A stretch of DNA of 8,094 nucleotides from DATDDB01 sp035260545 (GTDB lineage Bacteria > Pseudomonadota > Gammaproteobacteria > Burkholderiales > Gallionellaceae). Where the stretch lies: contig DATFUZ010000052.1 of assembly GCA_035260545.1 (NCBI GenBank), positions 1-8,094 on the forward strand, given 5' to 3'. A program made the translations under genes and the position numbers. The notes under the pieces were generated by a model, which saw only the letters and a list, made by a program, of their open reading frames with translations, made no database searches and had not been told where the DNA came from. This document shows, piece by piece, positions 5,412 to 8,094 of the stretch (position 1 is the stretch's first letter; each line of letters starts with the position of its first letter).

Positions 5412-6185
5412 ATGTCAGAAACGTGGTCGGGGGCCGAAGAGGTCCTGCACCACGTCGGTGAGCGGCTATGGGGAGGCCATCTGCGCCTGGCCTGGGAGGC
5501 GTTTTGCCGTCTGCCCGCGCTGGCGCGCTGGCCGGTGCGCCAGGTGCTGCTCAAGCAGTTGTATTTCACCGGCATCGAGTCGGTCGCAACCATAGGCCTG
5601 GTCGGCTTTATCGTGGGCCTGATCGTCATCACCCAGTTGAACAACCTGGTGGGCGGCAATGCATCGGCCACCAACCGGGTGCTGATCTGGGTGGTGGTTC
5701 GCGAACTGAGTCCCTTGATCGCGGCAATCGTCATGGTTGGCCGCAGCAGTTCCGCGTTCGCCAGCGAACTCTCCACCATGGTCGTGAACGGCGAAGTCAT
5801 GAGCCTGCGGCGCATGGGCATCTCTCCCTATTCCTACCTGATCGTGCCGCGCGTGCTGGGCATGATGCTCGCCGCAGTCGCGCTGGCGTTCTACTGCCAG
5901 ATCGTCATGGTCGGCACCGGCTGGACGGTCACGGTGCTGGGCGGAAACATCTCGCTGCAAGATGAAATCGACGGCTTTTTCGAGACCATCCGCTACTACG
6001 ACATTGCGACGACGCTGGCGAAAAGCGCGATATTCGGCGCGCTGGTGGCGGTGGTTTCCGCTTACCACGGGCTGCGTGACAAAACGGCGATGACCGAAGT
6101 GCCGCAGGCGGTCTCCCATGCGGTCATACGCAGCCTGCTTGCGGTGTTTGTGGCCGACGGCGTGGTCACGGTGCTGGTTTATTGA
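5412..6185 (+). CDS. MlaE-family ABC transporter permease
   Basis: A 257-residue integral inner-membrane protein of the MlaE family (PF02405), the permease of MCE-type lipid transporters, which works as a dimer with two ATPases below and an MCE ring above. It opens with an amphipathic region (about 1-50) and has hydrophobic segments near 57-77, 91-110, 141-163, 198-218 and 238-256. Family landmarks: QLYFTGIESVATIGLVGFIVG (49-69), the RELSPLIAA segment (97-105), and the ELSTM block at 119-123. In most members that block reads ELGTMKVTEQIDAL. Here it continues VVNGEVMSLRRMGISP (124-139), so the conserved EQIDAL is gone. ATG 5412 matches the usual family start; an in-frame GTG at 5394 would add six residues and neither has a good ribosome binding site. 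The stop lies 1 bp from the next start codon, so it is the first gene of a tight operon. It is not the canonical mla order (F-E-D-C-B). Confidence 0.92.
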   Translation: MSETWSGAEEVLHHVGERLWGGHLRLAWEAFCRLPALARWPVRQVLLKQLYFTGIESVATIGLVGFIVGLIVITQLNNLVGGNASATNRVLIWVVVRELSPLIAAIVMVGRSSSAFASELSTMVVNGEVMSLRRMGISPYSYLIVPRVLGMMLAAVALAFYCQIVMVGTGWTVTVLGGNISLQDEIDGFFETIRYYDIATTLAKSAIFGALVAVVSAYHGLRDKTAMTEVPQAVSHAVIRSLLAVFVADGVVTVLVY

Positions 6186-6186
6186 G

Positions 6187-6813
6187 ATGACGGCCGTCCT
6201 GCAATTCTCCGCGGTGAAATGGGGTAGAATGAACCCGCTTACCTTTGTGCTGGAGAAAGGAACGGTCAGCGTGCTGCACCTTGCGAGCAGGGAAGAGAAG
6301 GCCTCTGTCATTGACCTTGCACTGGGCGAGCGCATGCCCGAGGCGGGAAATGTCACGCTGGACGGCGCCGCGCTCGACGCCGCGCCACCGGGCAGCCTGG
6401 GCTGGGTGCCGGAAAACGGCGATTTGATCGGCAACCTCAAGACCTGGGAAAACGTCACGCTGCCGTTGTGGTACCACCGCACCCGGCGTGTCGCAGAGAC
6501 CGAGGCGGCGCTCTCCCGCTGGCTGACGGCCCTGGGCGTGCAGGACGGGGCGATGGCGGCTTTCATGGCCAGCCCCGCGGCGCGGCTGAACGCGCTGGAG
6601 CGCAAACGCGCCGGCCTGTTGCGCGGTTTGCTGCTGGCGCCGCGTGTGCTGGTGGTGGATGCCGGCCTGTTCAGCGGCGTGTCGCGGGAGGAAGTTATTT
6701 CCTGGATGGCGGCGCTCGATGAACTGGTCGCCGGGGAGGCGGGCAACAGCGTGCTGGTGGCGGCGGCGCCGACCGACCCGGCGCCGGGTTGGCAAGCGAT
6801 AGCGGCCGGGTGA
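6187..6813 (+). CDS. Degenerate ABC-transporter ATPase-like subunit (MlaF position), motifs lost
   Basis: A 208-residue protein in the place where the ATPase MlaF is expected, between permease and MCE genes. The fold is recognisable: NVTLDG (55-60), GNLKTWENVTLPLWYH (82-97, matching the usual NL-x-V-x-ENVALPL region) and APRVLVVDAG (151-160). Aligned to the family, the Walker A glycines are gone: LASREEKAS at 32-40 replaces GxxGxGKST, keeping only Lys38. The Q-loop Gln is Glu76. The signature LSGGQ/E is LNALE (134-138). The Walker B Asp158 stays but the catalytic Glu is Ala159. The D-loop SGLD is SGVS (163-166), and the switch His is lost (AAAPTD, 192-197). ATP hydrolysis is therefore unlikely; a structural or regulatory role is inferred. 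The frame is intact, with codon use like its neighbours, so this looks kept by selection, not a pseudogene. ATG 6187 includes the first strand. ATG 6229 has a better upstream GGGG but would cut into the domain. Confidence 0.85.
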   Translation: MTAVLQFSAVKWGRMNPLTFVLEKGTVSVLHLASREEKASVIDLALGERMPEAGNVTLDGAALDAAPPGSLGWVPENGDLIGNLKTWENVTLPLWYHRTRRVAETEAALSRWLTALGVQDGAMAAFMASPAARLNALERKRAGLLRGLLLAPRVLVVDAGLFSGVSREEVISWMAALDELVAGEAGNSVLVAAAPTDPAPGWQAIAAG

Positions 6814-6820
6814 AGCGGTC

Positions 6821-7747
6821 ATGACTTTACTGGCAGACAAGGACGAGCGATTCAAGGGGCTGTTCGTCAAGGTTTCCATCTTCGTGCTGCTCGCGGTGGT
6901 CGGCCTCGCCTCCAATTTCTTCTACGCTGCGATCCGCCAGGGGCTGTTCGTATCCAAGACCCAAGTCTATTTTGTCGCCCCCAGCAGCCAGGATATACAC
7001 GAAGGCATGGCGGTGAAACTCTCCGGCTTCAAGATTGGCTCGGTCAAGCGCATGGCGCTGAATGACAAGGCCGAAACGCGCGTGGATGTGCTCATAGAGG
7101 ATCGCTACATGCATTTCCTGCGGGAAGACGCGGCAATTTCCCCTGTCCGGGAGGGTGTCATCGGCGATACCGTGCTTGCCATCGTTCGCGGTTCCGAAAG
7201 CAAGCCTCCGCTGCGGCCGGGTAGCGAGCTCAAGTATGTGCAGAGCGGGGGGCTGGAGCAGCTCACCCAGGATCTGCGCGACCGGCTGTTTCCGGCGATC
7301 AATGATATGAGCAAACTGCTGCATGACGTGAACGATCCGAACGGCGACATCCGGCACAGCCTGCGCAACCTGCGCCAGTTCAGCGACGGGCTGAACGGGA
7401 CGCGCGCGCGGCTGGACCATCTTCTCGATCATACCGACACGCTGGTGACCAGCGACATCCGTCCGACGGTGCAGGCTTTGAACCAGGTCACCGACAAGCT
7501 CAACACGCGGCTGCCGGCCATGCTGGACAAGACGGACTCCGCCCTGGACAGCCTGCAGAAGAGCGCTGCGTCCGTCCGCTCGACGGTGGATGCGTCCGGG
7601 CCGCAAATCTCCGGCCTGGTCGGAGAAAGCCGCGGCCTGGTGCATGAGGCGCGCAAGACTGTGGATTCCCTCAACAACAACTGGCTGCTGCGCTCCGGCA
7701 TTCCGCCCGAACCCCACGGGACGGTGAAGATGGACAGCAGTGACTGA
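6821..7747 (+). CDS. MCE-domain protein, MlaD-like periplasmic lipid-transfer subunit
   Basis: A 308-residue inner-membrane-anchored periplasmic protein. One N-terminal membrane helix (about 13-38) is followed by a single MCE domain (about 47-125), seen from EGMAVKLSGFKIGSVKRM (61-78) and the SPVREGVIGDTVLAIVRGS strands (107-125). A long helical region follows (about 145-290), rich in heptad-like Leu spacing (LRNLRQFSDGLNGTRARLDH at 181-200, LDSLQKSAASVRSTVD at 242-257), and the tail has NNNWLLRSGIPPEP (285-298). MCE proteins form hexameric rings, and long C-terminal helices can form a tunnel reaching towards the outer membrane. This one is longer than MlaD (about 180 residues) and nearer to the single-MCE, long-helix type. 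It starts 7 bp after the ATPase-like gene and ends 10 bp before the lipoprotein gene, so it belongs to the same operon. Cargo is probably phospholipid, but that is inferred from the family. Confidence 0.93.
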   Translation: MTLLADKDERFKGLFVKVSIFVLLAVVGLASNFFYAAIRQGLFVSKTQVYFVAPSSQDIHEGMAVKLSGFKIGSVKRMALNDKAETRVDVLIEDRYMHFLREDAAISPVREGVIGDTVLAIVRGSESKPPLRPGSELKYVQSGGLEQLTQDLRDRLFPAINDMSKLLHDVNDPNGDIRHSLRNLRQFSDGLNGTRARLDHLLDHTDTLVTSDIRPTVQALNQVTDKLNTRLPAMLDKTDSALDSLQKSAASVRSTVDASGPQISGLVGESRGLVHEARKTVDSLNNNWLLRSGIPPEPHGTVKMDSSD

Positions 7748-7757
7748 GCGACGGCGG

Positions 7758-8094
7758 ATGACGGCGCCAATACGCGGAATACTGCTGGCTACGCTGGCGG
7801 CGATACTTGCGGGATGCAGCGGGACCGTACCGCCCCGGCCGCCCGCATTGACGGAGCACGCGACGATGATCGAGGCGGAGGCGCACAGCGCCATGCGTGA
7901 CGGTGACCTCCCGCTCGCACGCAGTCTTTTCATGCAGTCGCTGCGCCTGCAGCAATCCGTGGACAACCTGCCGGGAATCGCGACCGCGTCCATCAACCTG
8001 GCGACCGTTTATCACCGCCTGCATGACGACGACATGGCATTGCGCCTGCTGGATGCGATTGCGGGCGACGATCAGGTCCCCTACCCGCCGGACA
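7758..8094 (+). CDS. TPR-like lipoprotein of the MCE operon (3' end beyond window)
   Basis: A lipoprotein precursor, 112 residues visible, running off the right edge. The signal peptide has Arg6, a hydrophobic core (7-17) and the lipobox LAGC with Cys20 as the lipid-modified residue. A Pro-rich linker follows, then helices with TPR-like spacing: MIEAEAHSAMRDGDLPLARSLF (about 35-56) and GIATASINLATVYHRLHDDDMALRLLDAI (about 71-99). It is probably anchored in the outer membrane, because residue 2 after the Cys is Ser and not Asp. Start is ATG 7758 (GCGG just upstream); an in-frame GTG at 7740 would overlap the MCE stop and add six residues. MCE loci of related type usually carry a PqiC-like (DUF330) auxiliary lipoprotein. 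The visible part does not resemble that family, so this may be a different outer-membrane partner, or the expected one may lie further on. Confidence 0.85.
   Translation, partial: MTAPIRGILLATLAAILAGCSGTVPPRPPALTEHATMIEAEAHSAMRDGDLPLARSLFMQSLRLQQSVDNLPGIATASINLATVYHRLHDDDMALRLLDAIAGDDQVPYPPD

Noticed and set aside
6250..6330. A frameshift or sequencing error as the reason for the missing Walker A motif
   Set aside because: Neither of the other two forward frames encodes a GxxGxGKS/T motif here, and the reading frame aligns to the family on both sides without a shift. The other ATP motifs, far away, are lost as well.
5466..7996. Long minus-strand open frames (426 and 389 codons) opposite the lipid-transport operon
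   Set aside because: The plus strand carries clear MlaE and MCE proteins over the same bases, and the minus-strand translations show no recognisable domain.
1..8094. tRNA, rRNA, CRISPR array, insertion sequence, prophage or integration site
   Set aside because: No cloverleaf-like sequence, regularly spaced repeat, transposase or integrase motif, or paired terminal repeats were seen. Base composition looks even throughout.

Overview
The window is about 8.1 kb of GC-rich (roughly 60-65% by eye), densely coded DNA from a Gram-negative proteobacterium. Betaproteobacterial affinity, perhaps Nitrosomonadales-like, is my inference. It rests on the MlaE/MCE lipid-transport cluster with a lipoprotein gene, the PAS/GAF/GGDEF-type sensor and the style of the proteins. 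I see no tRNA, rRNA, insertion sequence, CRISPR array or phage gene, so this looks like ordinary chromosome.

Layout. Positions 1-1784 (minus strand) hold the 5' three quarters or less of a large cytoplasmic PAS-PAS-GAF-PAS-GGDEF sensor that runs off the left edge inside the GGDEF domain. A 319-bp non-coding spacer (1785-2103) separates it from the plus-strand genes, which fill the rest of the window: a macro-domain protein (2104-2655), an overlapping Mut7-C PIN-like nuclease (2652-3146), a short CnoX/YbbN-like thioredoxin (3231-3623), glutamine-dependent NAD+ synthetase nadE (3715-5319), and a four-gene lipid-transport operon (5412-8094). The operon encodes an MlaE-family permease, an ABC-ATPase-like protein, an MCE (MlaD-like) protein and a TPR-like lipoprotein cut by the right edge.

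How the genes work together. The last four genes are almost contiguous (gaps of 1, 7 and 10 bp) and should make an inner-membrane complex that moves phospholipid or another hydrophobic molecule between the inner and outer membrane. The most striking feature is that its ATPase subunit (6187-6813) is an intact reading frame in which nearly every ATP-handling motif has been lost: the P-loop glycines, Q-loop Gln, LSGGQ signature, Walker B Glu, D-loop and switch His. The permease segment expected to contact the ATPase has also drifted from family consensus. This points to a rebuilt or borrowed energy source and is the best candidate here for an undescribed variant system. The macro-domain/Mut7-C pair is translationally coupled and lies two genes from nadE. 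An ADP-ribose/NAD theme is possible but unproven. nadE has a plausible extended -10 promoter overlaid by two abutting dyad symmetries, a candidate operator.
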